This document shows positions 6,904 to 7,650 of a DNA stretch of 7,650 bases, in pieces; position 1 is the first letter of the stretch, and every line of letters begins with the position of its first letter. The stretch lies in the NCBI GenBank assembly GCA_026984555.1, contig JALSRY010000703.1, forward strand, positions 1 to 7,650. The letters are read 5' to 3'. This stretch comes from Phycisphaerae bacterium (GTDB lineage: Bacteria > Planctomycetota > Phycisphaerae > UBA1845 > Fen-1342). The position numbers and the translations under genes were made by a program. The notes beneath the pieces were generated by a model. It ran no database searches. It had not been told where the DNA came from and saw only the letters and a list, made by a program, of their open reading frames with translations.

Positions 6904-7650
6904 CTACTCCAGCACGTGGATATTCCGCTTGGCGCAGATCTCCTTGAGCTGCTTGGGCCAGACGGTCACGCTCACCTCGCCGAGGTGGGCCGTGCGCAGC
7001 AGGTACATGTACGTGCGTGACTGCCCGATGCCGCCGCCGATGCTCAGCGGAATCCGGTCATTGAGAATCGCCTGGTGGTAGGGAAGTTTGAGGAAGTCTT
7101 CCTGGCCCGCGAGTTTGAGCTGGACCTTGAGCGTCTCTTTCGTCACGCGGATGCCCATGCTGGTCAGCTCGTGGCGGCGCTTCGTCACCGGGTTCCAGAC
7201 CAGGATGTCGCCGTTGAGGCCGTGCATCATCTGGCCGTTCTTCTCGACGGTTTCCGTGACCCAGTCGTCGTAGTCCGCGGCGCGCATTTCGTGCGGATAG
7301 CCGTCTTTGAGCACCCAGCCGATGCCGAGGATGAAGATCGCCGGCGCCACCTCCTGAAGCGTGCGGGTTTCGCGTTGTTTGCGCGGCAAGTCCGGGTACC
7401 GGTCGAGGATTTCCTCGGCGTGGAGGAAGGTGAGTTCCTCGGGGAAGTCGGGGTACTTGTCGCTCTTGAGCTGCGGGAACATCTCCTGCGCCAGCTTGCC
7501 GGCGCCGCGGATGACCTTCCAGATACGAGTCACGATGTCCTTGAGAAAATCGAGATTGCGGTCCTCCATCGTGATGACACGCTCCCAATCCCACTGATCG
7601 ACATAGGCGCTGTGATCGTGGTCGAGGAAGTAGTCCTTGCGAACAGCCCG
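6904..7650 (-). CDS. asnA: Aspartate--ammonia ligase AsnA (5' end outside window)
   Basis: Ammonia-dependent asparagine synthetase: aspartate + NH3 + ATP to asparagine + AMP + PPi. It has a class II aminoacyl-tRNA-synthetase-like fold. The visible 248 residues start beyond base 7650, and an in-frame ATG at 7569 is internal: the 27 codons before it encode AVRKDYFLDHDHSAYVDQWD, which matches the conserved AsnA YVDQWDWE region. Other matches to Escherichia coli AsnA are RYPDL, DYDDW (Asp219 equivalent), GLNGDILVWNP, EL(T/S)SMGIRV (Glu248 and Arg255 equivalents) and GGGIGQSR (Arg299 equivalent). E. coli AsnA is 330 residues, so about 80-100 residues are missing from view. The C-terminus VWPKQLKEICAKRNIHVLE is complete with a TAG stop. 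It converges on the pseudopilin gene across a 140-nt gap that holds no clear terminator; only a CGATATCG palindrome near 6882 is noticeable. Confidence 0.96.
   Translation of the reverse strand, partial: RAVRKDYFLDHDHSAYVDQWDWERVITMEDRNLDFLKDIVTRIWKVIRGAGKLAQEMFPQLKSDKYPDFPEELTFLHAEEILDRYPDLPRKQRETRTLQEVAPAIFILGIGWVLKDGYPHEMRAADYDDWVTETVEKNGQMMHGLNGDILVWNPVTKRRHELTSMGIRVTKETLKVQLKLAGQEDFLKLPYHQAILNDRIPLSIGGGIGQSRTYMYLLRTAHLGEVSVTVWPKQLKEICAKRNIHVLE

Noticed and set aside
6904..7569. asnA beginning at the ATG at 7569.
   Set aside because: The frame stays open to the window edge and the 27 upstream codons encode the conserved YVDQWDWE region, so this ATG is internal.

Overview
The window is GC-rich bacterial DNA with tightly packed genes. 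Its gene content (a MurD C-terminus reading [13 protein letters not shown], a class III-signal pseudopilin and an AsnA-type asparagine synthetase) suggests a Planctomycetota or other PVC-type anaerobe. That placement is an inference from a few proteins; a deltaproteobacterium-like lineage cannot be excluded.

Layout. On the + strand, the last 38 codons of murD (1-117) overlap mutY (114-1307) by ATGA. Converging on mutY from the right is a five-gene minus-strand operon spanning 5752 down to 1349. In transcription order it holds a stand-alone response-regulator receiver, hydC (NuoE-like), hydB (NuoF-like), hydA ([FeFe] hydrogenase catalytic subunit) and a small ACT-like protein of the TM1266 'iron-only hydrogenase system regulator' family. 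About 500 bp without a credible gene separate this operon from a divergent + strand prepilin-type pseudopilin gene (6254-6763). The window ends with the C-terminal part of asnA on the minus strand (6904-7650, 5' end outside the window).

How the genes work together. HydC and HydB make an NADH-oxidising/NAD-reducing diaphorase module (2Fe-2S, FMN, 4Fe-4S). HydA carries the 2Fe-2S, His-ligated 4Fe-4S, two ferredoxin-like 4Fe-4S clusters and the H-cluster domain. Together they form an NAD(H)-linked trimeric [FeFe] hydrogenase. HydB is short: it lacks the N-terminal thioredoxin-like and C-terminal 2[4Fe-4S] extensions of well-known bifurcating enzymes, so a simpler NADH:H2 enzyme is possible. No HydE/F/G maturase gene is in the window.

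The most notable regulatory finding is a near-perfect sigma-54 (RpoN) -24/-12 promoter, TGGCACG-CTCT-TTGCT, at 5840-5855 on the minus strand, about 77 nt upstream of the first operon gene. With the lone receiver at the front of the operon and the TM1266-type protein at the end, it suggests a dedicated regulatory circuit around H2 metabolism. Other points to check are a Cys-to-Ser change in the H-cluster L1 motif and a 16-bp inverted repeat between hydA and the last gene.
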